Below are positions 1 to 10,139 of a stretch of 58,549 bases of DNA, piece after piece (the stretch's first letter is position 1; each line of letters starts with the position of its first letter). Location: the NCBI GenBank assembly GCA_030650095.1, contig JAUSEE010000031.1, forward strand, positions 1 to 58,549. The letters run 5' to 3'. A model generated the notes under the pieces. The model made no database searches and was not told where the DNA came from. It saw only the letters and a list, made by a program, of their open reading frames with translations. The stretch comes from Candidatus Buchananbacteria bacterium (lineage in GTDB: Bacteria > Patescibacteriota > Patescibacteriia > 2-01-FULL-39-33). Both the position numbers and the translations under genes were made by a program.

Positions 1-101
1 TCACACTGCCCTTCATCCCCTGGCTTAAAAGCCAGGGGTATCTGGGCAGCAACATTATAAAAATTGATTATCCGCTGTTTATGACCTATTGTAAAACAAT
101 A

Positions 102-130
102 TTGACAAAATTATTAATATATGTTATGGT
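102..130 (+). promoter_or_regulatory. Putative sigma70-type promoter (TTGACA-17-TATGGT)
   Basis: TTGACA at 102-107, 17-nt spacer, TATGGT at 125-130, upstream of ORF 214-699. Confidence 0.45.
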
Positions 131-213
131 TACTTTTATTAGCAAGCTAAGTATGGCTAGCTAAGAAACTTGAAAAAGCATCAAAGCTTAAGATAAAAAA
201 GGAGAAATGAATC

Positions 214-699
214 ATGGGGTTTCTATGGTGTAGCTTGATTGTGGTTGTTTTTGTCGCTTTTGCGGTATTGACATTTATCGCGCATTTATGGAATGTGTAT
301 GATTGTCCATCAATGGTTAGGAAACTGACAAATTTGTCGTTAAAAATGGATGGCAACGACGAATATGAACGGTTGTACGCGGCTAAAGAATGGATTAGTG
401 AAATGCGCAAATCTCGTATTCTGCGCGGCAGAGAACAAAAAGTCGCCGAAGCTGAAAGACTCGTCGAGCAACTTGACGCAAAAATAAAGTCAGAAGAGAA
501 AGCTCGAGAGTTCGACAGTTCCTACTTAATCGTAAGCAGTGATAAAGTTGGTGACTCAGGTGAGTTCTTTGTCTTGAATCTTAAAAACGATTACGGTCAT
601 CAGGTTAAAGCATTTTCGTCGAGCGATCTACTTGTGGGATCAAGAGTTACTCTCAAACCGTCTATGTTATATCAAGCCGTGCCACTTTCGGCCGAATAG
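214..699 (+). CDS. Hypothetical protein with N-terminal TM/signal anchor and coiled region
   Basis: ORF 161 aa; hydrophobic N-terminus; preceded by promoter-like motif and followed by a terminator. Confidence 0.7.
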   Translation: MGFLWCSLIVVVFVAFAVLTFIAHLWNVYDCPSMVRKLTNLSLKMDGNDEYERLYAAKEWISEMRKSRILRGREQKVAEAERLVEQLDAKIKSEEKAREFDSSYLIVSSDKVGDSGEFFVLNLKNDYGHQVKAFSSSDLLVGSRVTLKPSMLYQAVPLSAE

Positions 700-732
700 C
701 ACGAAAAGTAGCTCATGTAGCACATTACTCGT

Positions 733-767
733 CCGCCCAGGATTTCTCTGGGCGGCGTTTTATTTTG
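733..767 (+). terminator. Rho-independent terminator
   Basis: CCGCCCAG-loop-CTGGGCGG followed by T-rich tract. Confidence 0.8.
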
Positions 768-841
768 TAGTAAAAATAGATTAACTTGGATTATGGATAT
801 TTTAATGATCACATTAAAATTCCAGGATGACTGCAATAATT

Positions 842-882
842 AATCCCTTGGATTACATAGATGTGATTCAAGGGATTTTTTT
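842..882 (+). terminator. Terminator-like hairpin
   Basis: AATCCCTTG...CAAGGGATT followed by TTTTTT. Confidence 0.6.
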
Positions 883-911
883 ATTGAAAAAATATTTTAT
901 AACCAATATCT

Positions 912-2261
912 TTAATATTGCAAAACAGTCTCAACCTTCTTAGCCTTCTGGTATTGATGGAAAATTATGTCCTCTATATTGTAAGTGCCGAATTTAGGAG
1001 CTTCCAAAAAGCCTTGCATAGCCGCTTCGGCCAGCCAGCCGGATTTGAGCCAATCAACCAGCCATTCGTTGACATACTTAGGCTCCTCGGCTTTAATGCC
1101 GGCGCCGATTGTCCTAAGCCACCTTTGATTGAAATCTTCCTGCGAGCCTATGGGCGGAGCCGTAATAATCGGTATGCCCAAAGCGCAATAAAAAGACAGC
1201 TCGCTTGGCTTGGTCCATAAGATATCGGTTTTCCTTAAAACTTTATTGAACTTATTGAAAAAGCGATATTTGTTGCGATCAAATAAGATATTAACGCTTT
1301 TGCCCAAATGGGAAGAAATGCCTACTTTTTTGGCCTGGTCCTTAAAATACTGATTGACCGCCAAGTGGGTGCCGGCCATGAGGTTAAGGGTTATTTCTCC
1401 GCTGGCAATTTGTTTTTTTAAGCTATCCATAATAATCCCGCCCAATTCCCTTTGAGCTCCGGCCCCGCCTACGGCAAAAGTGATAGTTAGAGGTCGAACC
1501 GAATTTTTGAGTAATTTACGGCCCAGATGATGGCGCAGGGTTTTTTCATATTGTGAAATATAAAATTTATCCGGATCAAGATTAATCAATCTTTGGCCCA
1601 AATCCTCTTTGATTATTTCTAAATTTCTACCCACATTCTCCGGTGGCAAAGGAAAGCCGGTTAAAAATATCTTTTCCGGCCTAACGCCATACAAAATGAG
1701 CCTATCCACTACTCTCCTGTTAGGCGCAAAATACATTATTTTACTATTCTTAGGATCAAGTGGCACCCAAGTCCGGCTGACATCGGTATCGGTGGCAATG
1801 CAATAGATCTCTCCGGGATAACCGAAATACTCGGCCATAAAAGCCGTGATAAAAAAAGTGGTGATAAGCGGCAGTGGATTCTTTGACAGCCTCTCAATCA
1901 AATCCTGCCCCCAGCAAGATTCTTTAAACAAGCGATAAATCTGCTTAAGCTGTAAATTCGGCCGTGACAAATCGCGCCGAGGATAAAACTGGGGTATGGA
2001 TTGAAACCTGTCATAGATATTAAACAACTTGTTTCCCAAAAATGGCACTTTTTTAAAACGGGAAACAAACTCGTAAAAGCCTTTGCTGTTGACCCAAATA
2101 TCTTTATCTTTTTTGGGTATGCCTTTATAATTATTAGCCGTGATAATTCCTTCATAGGCTAAATAATTCAAAGGATGAGCGGCTCTTTGATGGCCATAGC
2201 CCATATCAACAGTAATCACCCAAGCTTTGCGCATCTTTTCTTTAGAGTTTTTACCAGGCAT
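912..2261 (-). CDS. Glycosyltransferase/UDP-glycosyltransferase-like protein
   Basis: ORF 449 aa; GYGHQRAA N-terminal motif and C-terminal GGAGAQ / KPSELSFYCALGIPIITAPPIGSQE resemble GT28/MGDG synthase-like folds. Confidence 0.6.
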   Translation of the reverse strand: MPGKNSKEKMRKAWVITVDMGYGHQRAAHPLNYLAYEGIITANNYKGIPKKDKDIWVNSKGFYEFVSRFKKVPFLGNKLFNIYDRFQSIPQFYPRRDLSRPNLQLKQIYRLFKESCWGQDLIERLSKNPLPLITTFFITAFMAEYFGYPGEIYCIATDTDVSRTWVPLDPKNSKIMYFAPNRRVVDRLILYGVRPEKIFLTGFPLPPENVGRNLEIIKEDLGQRLINLDPDKFYISQYEKTLRHHLGRKLLKNSVRPLTITFAVGGAGAQRELGGIIMDSLKKQIASGEITLNLMAGTHLAVNQYFKDQAKKVGISSHLGKSVNILFDRNKYRFFNKFNKVLRKTDILWTKPSELSFYCALGIPIITAPPIGSQEDFNQRWLRTIGAGIKAEEPKYVNEWLVDWLKSGWLAEAAMQGFLEAPKFGTYNIEDIIFHQYQKAKKVETVLQY

Positions 2262-2309
2262 GTATTATAAATTGGAAATTATTAAATCGCTTAACTATAT
2301 TATAACACA

Positions 2310-2340
2310 AAAACTCTCCCAAAAAAATTGGGAGAGTTTT
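2310..2340 (-). terminator. Terminator hairpin downstream of HU gene
   Basis: AAACTCTCCC...GGGAGAGTTTT. Confidence 0.75.
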
Positions 2341-2358
2341 GAGATAGTTAGCAACTAA

Positions 2359-2640
2359 TTATAACAATGCGTCTTTAGCTGCCTTGGCTACCCTGAATTT
2401 AACTACTGTTTTGGCTGGAATTTTAATTTCCGCGCCAGTGGCTGGGTTGCGTCCCATTCTTGCTTTTCGGTTAACTTTTACCAATTTTCCGATACCGGAA
2501 ATGGTAAACTCGCCACTATTTTTAACCTCTGAATAAGCCATTTCAGTAAGGGCGTCTATTAATGATGTGACATCTTTCTTACTGATATTGGTCTTTTCTG
2601 CCAAAGCAGCCAATATTTGAGATTTGGTCATCTTAGCCAT
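2359..2640 (-). CDS. hup: HU family DNA-binding protein
   Basis: 93 aa; GRNPATGAEIKIPAKTVVKFRVAKAAKDAL motif. Confidence 0.95.
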   Translation of the reverse strand: MAKMTKSQILAALAEKTNISKKDVTSLIDALTEMAYSEVKNSGEFTISGIGKLVKVNRKARMGRNPATGAEIKIPAKTVVKFRVAKAAKDALL

Positions 2641-2791
2641 AGTGCTCTATTAGTTAATTAATAAATTATGGAATTAGTTTTCCACATACCTAGATTATAT
2701 ACCAATATAACAGGAAAAACAAGGGAAAAGGCCAATACTGTAATTTGGCAAGAATTGGCGGTAATTAAAAAACCACCTGATATTCAAGTGG

Positions 2792-3550
2792 TTAAGTTTT
2801 GATAAGCTTAATTACCATGGCAGTCAAGTTGTCTCGGCTGCCTCTTTGTGAAGCTGTTTTGGTGATTTCTTGGGAAATATCTTGAGTATTATCCCCATTT
2901 TTAACTATTGTAGCCACATCTTCGTTGGTCATTGTTTCAAAAATACCGTCGGAAGCTACTATTAAAGCCAAATCACTAGGCTTCAAAATGTATGTGGCCG
3001 TATAAGGAGTTGAGATTAAACCTAAAGAATAATACTCAAAATCGCCAATGGAACGGCTGATGGCAATTGATACGAGGTCATTTGAAAAAATACGATTGTT
3101 CATTACGACACCATCAAAATGACTTATTCTTTCTTCTTCTATCTTATTATCCGGGTGATGATCGACTGTTAATTGATCAACTTCTGATCCAATAGCCAGT
3201 ATCCTGACATCGCCGGCATTAGCCAAATAAACATCTCCTTGAGAAATGATTAAATTGGCAGCGCAAGAACCTCCGGGTAAGTCTAAAGTTTTCGTTTCAC
3301 TGGAAATTTTTTCATAAGCTAAAATGAAAGACTCGGCAAAATCAAGTCCTTCGTCCAAAAAGGACAAGAAACGCAAGTGTAATTCTTTTTCCACCAATTT
3401 TACAACCTCATCTCCGCCATGGCCGTCATAAACGCCGGCAAATAATTCGCCCTGATTTCTAAAATTAGCATCAAAATAAAAACGATCCTCCATGTACCGG
3501 CGCCGGCCACAATCGGCCGAGACTCCTATTTCAAACTTCAAAGTAATCAC
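2792..3550 (-). CDS. PP2C family serine/threonine phosphatase
   Basis: 252 aa; MEDRF, GVYDGHGGD, SRSIGDFE, ASDGIFE motifs. Confidence 0.93.
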   Translation of the reverse strand: MITLKFEIGVSADCGRRRYMEDRFYFDANFRNQGELFAGVYDGHGGDEVVKLVEKELHLRFLSFLDEGLDFAESFILAYEKISSETKTLDLPGGSCAANLIISQGDVYLANAGDVRILAIGSEVDQLTVDHHPDNKIEEERISHFDGVVMNNRIFSNDLVSIAISRSIGDFEYYSLGLISTPYTATYILKPSDLALIVASDGIFETMTNEDVATIVKNGDNTQDISQEITKTASQRGSRDNLTAMVIKLIKT

Positions 3551-3663
3551 CTCCTTTGTTGTTTTAAGGTTCTATATTCGATTTAGGACAGATTAACACG
3601 GCAAAAACTTTCTGTCAATTATAAAAAGCGGTTTTAAACCGTTTTTTATAATGGAATTAATTA

Positions 3664-4023
3664 TTACAAACAAGATTTAGCTTTGGCAAAGTCAATTAAG
3701 CTGGGGGAAGCACCAGCTTTAATGGCAGCTACCCTATCAGCTCCCAATTTGGCTGTAAAACAATCTTCCATGGCCGGAGTAATTTCACTGGGCAGTTTAG
3801 ACGGATCAATGCCTATTTTTTCCAAAGTGGATTCTTGGCTGGGAGTTAAAAGCGGATTTTTATCTCCTGAGACCTGGTTGGTTGAGGTGGCTTGATTAGC
3901 GCTATCAGATGATGGAGATATTAAAAATGACTTTAGAGTAAAATAAACATAAAGGCCGCCCCCGACGAGCAGTAGCATAACAATAACCAAAACGATAATT
4001 AAAAAAATCACTAATTTTTTCAT
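3664..4023 (-). CDS. Hypothetical membrane-anchored protein
   Basis: 119 aa, N-terminal TM helix. Confidence 0.7.
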   Translation of the reverse strand: MKKLVIFLIIVLVIVMLLLVGGGLYVYFTLKSFLISPSSDSANQATSTNQVSGDKNPLLTPSQESTLEKIGIDPSKLPSEITPAMEDCFTAKLGADRVAAIKAGASPSLIDFAKAKSCL

Positions 4024-4072
4024 CTTATTATATTAATGAATAATTAAACAAAAAATTATCACTGTTTTCTGC

Positions 4073-4540
4073 TTACTTCAGATTTTTAATATCACTCAAA
4101 ACTTCCCGGGCATGATCAGCCGGCTTAACCTTTTCATAAATCTTAGCTATCCGGCCTTGGGGATCAATCAAAAATGACATTCTTTTAATCCCTAAATAAC
4201 TTTTACCCATAAACTTTTTCTCTCCCCAAACGCCATAAGCTTTAATCACTTTTTTATCAACATCTGCTAAAATCGGAAAGGACAATTTAAACTTACTGTA
4301 AAAATTATGGTGGCTCTCCACGGAATCAGCGCTCACGCCCAAAACAGCGGCTTGGCTTTTTTTAAAATCAGAAAAATTATCTCTCAACTGGCAAGCTTCT
4401 TTAGTGCAACCAGGAGTGTTGTCTTTGGGGTAAAAATAAAACAAAAGCCACTTGCCCTGATAATCAGACAAAGAGTGGATATGGCCGGCTTGATCCGGCA
4501 ATGTAAAATTAGGAGCTTTTTGTTTTAATTTTAGTGGCAT
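4073..4540 (-). CDS. bcp: Thioredoxin-dependent peroxiredoxin (Bcp/PrxQ)
   Basis: 155 aa; FYPKDNTPGCTKEACQLRD motif. Confidence 0.95.
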   Translation of the reverse strand: MPLKLKQKAPNFTLPDQAGHIHSLSDYQGKWLLFYFYPKDNTPGCTKEACQLRDNFSDFKKSQAAVLGVSADSVESHHNFYSKFKLSFPILADVDKKVIKAYGVWGEKKFMGKSYLGIKRMSFLIDPQGRIAKIYEKVKPADHAREVLSDIKNLK

Positions 4541-4549
4541 GAAACATTA

Positions 4550-4945
4550 TTATTCCGTTGTTTTACCGTCAAAATGCTCGTCGGAGGCTTCGGCTTCGGC
4601 TTTAGCTTTAAACACCACGCCATCCTGATGATTGGCCGGAGAATAAACAGTGTAAAGTTTCATTTCTTCGCTGGCCGAAGTATTTACTATATTATGATTA
4701 GCGCCAGCCGGCACAACTACGGCCGAGCCGTCTGATAATTCGTGCTCGACACCGTCTAAAATCGCCTTGCCCGTGCCTTTTTCCACTCTGATAAACTGAT
4801 CAAGAGTGTGGACTTCTGCGCCGATTTCTTCACCCGGAAGCAAGCTCATTAAAACCAATTGGCTGTGTTTGGCGGTATAGAGAACTTTCCGAAAGTTATC
4901 ATTAGCTATAGTCTCTGTTTCTAGATTAACAATGTATCCTTTCAT
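4550..4945 (-). CDS. Cupin domain protein
   Basis: 131 aa; GEEIGAEVHTLDQFIRVEKGTGKAILDG...VVVPAGANHNIVN. Confidence 0.9.
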   Translation of the reverse strand: MKGYIVNLETETIANDNFRKVLYTAKHSQLVLMSLLPGEEIGAEVHTLDQFIRVEKGTGKAILDGVEHELSDGSAVVVPAGANHNIVNTSASEEMKLYTVYSPANHQDGVVFKAKAEAEASDEHFDGKTTE

Positions 4946-4994
4946 AAATTTGTGATTAATTATTAAATATTTTTCATCTAATTAAAATTAGAAC

Positions 4995-6479
4995 TTATTC
5001 ATCGCTTTTCTCCGGCCTCATCAGAGGGAATAAAACCACATCCCGCAGATTGGACTGCTGGGTTAGGAGGGCGACAATCCTTTCTACGCCCATGCCCCAA
5101 CCGGAAATAGGCGGCATACCGTATTCCATGGCCTTGATATACTCGTCATCTTTGGACATAGCTTCTTCATCACCTCTTTCTTTGTCTTGGGCTTGTTTTT
5201 CCAGGCGTTCTTTTTGGTCCAGAGGATCAATCAATTCGCTGTAAGCATTTAATATTTCCCAGCCGTTGACAATCAGTTGGAATCTATCGGCAACGGTTGG
5301 ATCATCATTATTTTTTCTGGCCAAAGGAGATAAATCAATGGGGTGATGCAATAAGAATGTCGGATTGATGATTTTGGCTCTAGAAACTTCCTTATAGAGC
5401 GCATCAATCAGATTGCCTCGCCCTAATTTATCCATGTCTTCGATTTTTATTTTCTTTTTCTTGATTTCCTGACGCAAAGACTGGGCATCAGAAAACTTAT
5501 CAATATCAATGCCGCAATCGGTTGTGATTAAATCCTTAAAAGAAACCTTTTTCCAAGGTGGCTTGAAATCAACCGTTACGGACTTGCCCTCTCGATTGAT
5601 AATTTCTATTTTGGTAGTGCCCTTTAACTTTTTTATAATGGAAGAGAGCATCTCCTCGGTGAATTTCATATTATCCTGATAATCCCAATAAGCGCAGTAA
5701 TGTTCGACCATGGTGAAATCCTGCAAATGGCCCGGATCCATGCCTTCGTTTCTAAAAACTCTGGCCACTTCAAATATTTTTTCATAACCGCCGATAATCG
5801 CCTCTTTCAAATAAATTTCCGGGGCAATCCGCAAATAAACATCCAAATCTAAAGAATTATGGTGGGTGATAAACGGCTTAGCCAAGGCCCCAGAAGCGGA
5901 ATTGCAAAGCACCGGAGTTTCAATCTCATAAAATCCCTGATCCTTATAAAATTTTCTAAGTTCCCAAATAAAATCGCTCCTAAAATTAAACCGGTCGCGC
6001 GTGTCTTGACTAGTAATCAAATCCAAATATCTTTGGCGATACTTGGCTTCCTGATCCTTGAGACCGTGCCATTTTTCCGGCAGAGGCCTTAGAGCCTTGC
6101 TTAAAAATTGGTATTTTTCCACCAAGACAGATACTTCGCCTTTTTGTGTTTTAAAAACTTTGCCGGCCACGCCGATGAAATCGCCCAGATCAATCATTTT
6201 GGTGATATTTTTATAATCATCCTGATTTAAAACATCATTTTTAAACACCACCTGCAATTTGCCGGAAAAATCCTGGATATGAGCAAAGGCGATTTTTCCC
6301 ATATTGCGAAACAACATCACTCGGCCGGCTACTTTGACGGCCGTGTCCAATTTTAAATTTTTGATATCGGTGGCCTGATGAGTTTTGGCAAATTTATCAG
6401 CATAAGGATTAAGGCCTAAATCCTGGATTAGCTTTAATCTTTTTAACCTATCCTCCTGTTCGTTTATATTTTTGTTCAT
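4995..6479 (-). CDS. lysS: Lysyl-tRNA synthetase (class II)
   Basis: 494 aa; LysS OB-fold and class II motifs (VARVFRNEG, GWGMGVERIVALL). Confidence 0.97.
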   Translation of the reverse strand: MNKNINEQEDRLKRLKLIQDLGLNPYADKFAKTHQATDIKNLKLDTAVKVAGRVMLFRNMGKIAFAHIQDFSGKLQVVFKNDVLNQDDYKNITKMIDLGDFIGVAGKVFKTQKGEVSVLVEKYQFLSKALRPLPEKWHGLKDQEAKYRQRYLDLITSQDTRDRFNFRSDFIWELRKFYKDQGFYEIETPVLCNSASGALAKPFITHHNSLDLDVYLRIAPEIYLKEAIIGGYEKIFEVARVFRNEGMDPGHLQDFTMVEHYCAYWDYQDNMKFTEEMLSSIIKKLKGTTKIEIINREGKSVTVDFKPPWKKVSFKDLITTDCGIDIDKFSDAQSLRQEIKKKKIKIEDMDKLGRGNLIDALYKEVSRAKIINPTFLLHHPIDLSPLARKNNDDPTVADRFQLIVNGWEILNAYSELIDPLDQKERLEKQAQDKERGDEEAMSKDDEYIKAMEYGMPPISGWGMGVERIVALLTQQSNLRDVVLFPLMRPEKSDE

Positions 6480-6642
6480 AATTTTGTTGGCTTTATTGTT
6501 ATCATAATATCATATAAGATTGCATAATTCAACGCTATTATCAGCTAAACCGGCCGCTGGTTTAATTATAACTTAACAATTAAAAAACACCTGGAAATGG
6601 TGTATTTTGACAATATTATTATAAATAAAAATTATTTAGAAA

Positions 6643-7689
6643 CTATTGATGCCTAATAACATCTTCATATATTTCTTTTAATTCTCTATTGTCAGGATCG
6701 AGTTGAGTAGCTTGTTTAAAATTTAAGATAGCCTTATCAACTTGATTAAGCACCCAATAATAATTTCCTAGCGCAACATAACACCAAGCATAATTCGGCT
6801 CGTATTCAACACAATATTTGGCATGACTTAATGATTTTTCATATTCTTTTTCAACTAGATAAACATATGAAAGTGAAGCATGGGCTGCGGCATATTTAGG
6901 AATTAAACTGATTGCTTTTAATTGGTATTCTTTTGTTTTTTCAATATTACCTTTTCGACTTTCTGAAATACCAAGCCAATAATACGCAATTGCCCTTTCC
7001 TCATCTGTTTCTGCATCTTCTAGCGCCTTTTTAGCGTTATCATTTTGTTGATTCCAATCTTGCTTTATCCAGCTAGCTCGAGTTTCATAGGCTCTTGCAT
7101 CAAAATTACTACTATTATTAATAAGCCCAACAACTACTACGGTCAAAATAATTAAAATAATTTCGACAACCTTTTCAATACCATTTTTATACTTATTAAT
7201 AAGAAATAAAAGAGGAATTACTAAAATAATCAGAACAATAACAGAAAAAAGCGCGTCATATCTTACAAAAGCATAATTAAAATCTGCCACATCCGACTCA
7301 TTAAATGTTTCTTGAAAAATTGGTCTTATCGGCATCGTTATAAGTATTGAAGAAAGGATAATAAATGAATCACTCAGAAGAGATAATTTAAAATTAGTTT
7401 TTTGATCTTTAGTTTTACTATTAAATCTGGCATAGACTAAACTAGACAAAAAAGAGAAACGATTTCTTAAAATGCTATAAATAAACACGAAAGAAAAAGT
7501 AACAGAAATTGATCTGACAAAAATTATTAGTAGCAGTTCCAAGTTGATATGTTTTTCAATAAAAATTAAACCTCTGGTGTATGACTCAAAAATTAACCCT
7601 ATAAATACCAACAAAAAAACTAATGTTGCTTCAATAATGAATCTACTAATATTTTCCTTATAAACTATACTTCTGTTTTTATTTTTCAT
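6643..7689 (-). CDS. Multi-TM protein with C-terminal TPR repeats
   Basis: 348 aa; several TM segments followed by TPR-like repeats. Confidence 0.8.
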   Translation of the reverse strand: MKNKNRSIVYKENISRFIIEATLVFLLVFIGLIFESYTRGLIFIEKHINLELLLIIFVRSISVTFSFVFIYSILRNRFSFLSSLVYARFNSKTKDQKTNFKLSLLSDSFIILSSILITMPIRPIFQETFNESDVADFNYAFVRYDALFSVIVLIILVIPLLFLINKYKNGIEKVVEIILIILTVVVVGLINNSSNFDARAYETRASWIKQDWNQQNDNAKKALEDAETDEERAIAYYWLGISESRKGNIEKTKEYQLKAISLIPKYAAAHASLSYVYLVEKEYEKSLSHAKYCVEYEPNYAWCYVALGNYYWVLNQVDKAILNFKQATQLDPDNRELKEIYEDVIRHQ

Positions 7690-7731
7690 ATTTTTAATTA
7701 TATCACAATTTAAACCATAATATTTAATAAT

Positions 7732-7760
7732 TAAAAAACACCCCTTTCGGGGTGATTTTT
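7732..7760. terminator. Terminator hairpin
   Basis: AAAAACACCCC-TTTC-GGGGTGATTTTT. Confidence 0.7.
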
Positions 7761-7765
7761 AATTG

Positions 7766-7836
7766 CAGGCGATGAGAGAATCGAACTCCCGCCATCGGTT
7801 TTGGAGACCGATGTTCTACCACTAAACTAATCGCCC
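7766..7836 (-). tRNA. tRNA-Trp(CCA)
   Basis: Cloverleaf GGGCGAT...ATCGCCT; anticodon stem TCGGT/ACCGA, loop CTCCAAA. Confidence 0.93.
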
Positions 7837-7877
7837 AAACAAGCAAACGGCCAACAAATTGCCAGCCGTTTTACCAG

Positions 7878-8033
7878 TTACTTAGTTTCTTTATGTAGGG
7901 TGTGTTTTTTGCAATGCTTACAATACTTTTTAAGCTGTAATCTCTCTTTTAAAAGCTTTTTGTTTTTGGAAGAGAAATAATTAACACGTTTACACTCCGT
8001 ACACTCGAATTTAATCATATTTTCCTGTGACAT
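7878..8033 (-). CDS. rpmG: 50S ribosomal protein L33
   Basis: Hand-translated 51 aa [51 protein letters not shown]; not in the ORF track (short). Confidence 0.95.
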   Translation of the reverse strand: MSQENMIKFECTECKRVNYFSSKNKKLLKERLQLKKYCKHCKKHTLHKETK

Positions 8034-8063
8034 AGCTGTACTTAGATTAATAATTTATTGATC

Positions 8064-8140
8064 TGGAGCCACCCTTCGGATTCGAACCGAAGACCTGCTG
8101 TTTACAAGACAGCTGCTCTAGCCAGCTGAGCTAGGGTGGC
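8064..8140 (-). tRNA. tRNA-Thr(TGT), CCA encoded
   Basis: GCCACCC...GGGTGGCTCCA; anticodon loop CTTGTAA. Confidence 0.95.
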
Positions 8141-8256
8141 AAAATAAAATAAAAGCGTTTACGGGCACACTTTAGTGTGGTTATATTAGCATAAAACGCC
8201 CAAAAACACAAGTTCACGATTACACGGCATTTACTGGCATTAAAAAACAGAGATTT

Positions 8257-8469
8257 TTAATCTCTGTTTAAATTCAAAGCTAATATTTTAGCCATGGTAG
8301 CGCTGATGGCCGGGCGGTGTTTCTCTACGGTTCCTATAATTTCATTTAGATCATCAACGCTTGAGAGTTCCAAATCCAAGAAAATGCCCCAAGCCTCATT
8401 ATCGCTAAAATTGTCGGTGTCAATTATGACTAATTTAGCTCTTTCCAGTGAGTTTAATTCATCAGACAT
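8257..8469 (-). CDS. Small hypothetical protein
   Basis: ORF 70 aa. Confidence 0.5.
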   Translation of the reverse strand: MSDELNSLERAKLVIIDTDNFSDNEAWGIFLDLELSSVDDLNEIIGTVEKHRPAISATMAKILALNLNRD

Positions 8470-8562
8470 GTTTTGTCCTCCAAGTTGGATTTAATGTGCT
8501 GATAAGAGATTAACAGACAATAATCTATAAGTCAATAGTAACCAGAATAATATCTATATAAC

Positions 8563-8592
8563 AAAAAGAGCGGCTTGTAGCCACTCTTTTTG
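8563..8592 (-). terminator. Terminator hairpin downstream of ABC transporter remnant
   Basis: AAAAAGAGCGGCT-TGTA-GCCACTCTTTTT. Confidence 0.7.
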
Positions 8593-8612
8593 CTGGTGAT
8601 AATTTCACCTCT

Positions 8613-8696
8613 TTATTTAATAAATCCGCCGGCCTGAAGCTCCCACAATTTCTTGTATATGCCGTTTTCTTTTTTAATCAATTGTTCATGATTGCC
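8613..8696 (-). pseudogene. 3' remnant of an ABC exporter ATPase (C-terminal GNHEQLIKKENGIYKKLWELQAGGFIK*)
   Basis: Hand translation gives a typical ABC exporter C-terminus; the frame ends at 8696, where repeat sequence begins. Confidence 0.75.
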
Positions 8697-8697
8697 T

Positions 8698-8720
8698 TAC
8701 TCACTGCCAACCCGTTCGAA
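8698..8720. repeat. Direct repeat copy 1 (actcactgccaaccYgttcgaat)
   Basis: Matches 11978-12000; both copies sit next to a perfect hairpin. Confidence 0.8.
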
Positions 8721-8801
8721 TCTCAACTTGAACAACTCAATTAAATTAAAAGAACGGGAATAAATTCCCGTTCTTTTAATTTAATGTGGAGGATAATGGA
8801 C

Positions 8802-8877
8802 ATAGCTCGAACGCATTTTCGGGCCGTCGCCGACGGCACTGATTTCCCCCCAAAAAAAATTAAGCCCGAATTCTGAA
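8802..8877. repeat. Inverted repeat IR1-left flanking the RDD gene
   Basis: tggaggataatggacatagctcgaacgcattttcgggcc... matches reverse complement of 10140-10224. Confidence 0.85.
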
Positions 8878-8930
8878 CTTTGACAATTTCCAGTTTTTCA
8901 ATGATTTTTATTAAAAAATCATTTCAATAT

Positions 8931-10040
8931 TTATTGATTTGGTGGCAAATTATTTTTTTCTTCAGATTGCCATTGTACTTGGTGATCATATTGTCTAGTA
9001 GAATGACTATAACTAAGTCCTAGGTCAACGCCAGTTCTTAAGGTTATGACGATATAATTCAATTGTTCTGCAATCACCACATCATTAAGGTGTTTATCGT
9101 AAATATCCTTTAATATGCCATTAACGATTTCTTTGGATTGACTCTCATTGTCCAATATTTCACTTGGCACCCAACCCTCTATATATAAAATTTTTGTGTT
9201 GCCTACAGTACCAATTGTACTTTGGGTTTCAAAAGAAATGCCAATATTCTTTAAGCCATGACCAATCCGTAATTCATTATATAAAGAAATGTAATCTGAT
9301 TTAATAAATTTTTTCATTAGAATCCCAGCAAAAAAACTATTCATTAAAACGATGGCAATAATACCAATAATGGTAACAATGGTTACTGCGGTATATAAAA
9401 ATTTATTCTTTTTATCTTTTACATCATTATTAATCTTAGAAAAGTCCAATGTATGATTTTCTTGTAAAAAATATTGGTTAACAACATAAGATCCAGTAAT
9501 TATGTCAACTAATCCCCTTTTTTGATAATGGAATAATGGAAAAATAAAATAACCAATTAAAATAAATAGATCAATTATAGCTATCACATAACTAACTACA
9601 ATTTGATTCTGAATGACATTATTTAAAGAAATTGATATTCCAGAACTAAAGACAACAAAAACTAATGGGATAAATCTTATTAATGCAATTAGTGGATTAA
9701 CAAAATTACCATTTTTATTTACAACTGATATTTTAAATATCTTTTTACCTATTGTTTGGCCTTTATCTATAAAACTATCTGAAACTATGAAATAACCAGC
9801 CATTATTATCGCCGATATCCACCATAAATTTTCACCCAAACCATACAAAAATACCCCACCAAGCATTGCAATCAAAATTAATAGAATGGCTAAAGCAATT
9901 TCGTCGATTAAAAATGCAAAAAATCTATTGGGTAAGCTGGCAAATTGGGTTTTAGGAATTTTAATTGGTTTTTTACTCTTTCTCACTTCTTCATTTTTTT
10001 CATCTTCGTCAATGCTTTTTAAAAAATCGTTGTTTTCCAT
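8931..10040 (-). CDS. RDD family membrane protein
   Basis: 369 aa; FASLPNRFFAFLIDEIALAILL, DKGQTIGKKIFKISVVNKNG typical of RDD domain. Confidence 0.85.
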   Translation of the reverse strand: MENNDFLKSIDEDEKNEEVRKSKKPIKIPKTQFASLPNRFFAFLIDEIALAILLILIAMLGGVFLYGLGENLWWISAIIMAGYFIVSDSFIDKGQTIGKKIFKISVVNKNGNFVNPLIALIRFIPLVFVVFSSGISISLNNVIQNQIVVSYVIAIIDLFILIGYFIFPLFHYQKRGLVDIITGSYVVNQYFLQENHTLDFSKINNDVKDKKNKFLYTAVTIVTIIGIIAIVLMNSFFAGILMKKFIKSDYISLYNELRIGHGLKNIGISFETQSTIGTVGNTKILYIEGWVPSEILDNESQSKEIVNGILKDIYDKHLNDVVIAEQLNYIVITLRTGVDLGLSYSHSTRQYDHQVQWQSEEKNNLPPNQ

Positions 10041-10065
10041 ATATTATTTTATTATTACAATATAT

Positions 10066-10085
10066 TTAAAAATTTTCTTTTACCC
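10066..10085. repeat. Inverted repeat IR3-left
   Basis: atttaaaaattttcttttaccc vs ggtaaaagaaaatttttaaatt at 10329-10350. Confidence 0.7.
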
Positions 10086-10139
10086 AAAATGCGGTTCGAC
10101 CCGATATTTTTTCTGGCTCTTTGGCAGTCTTGGATGTTC

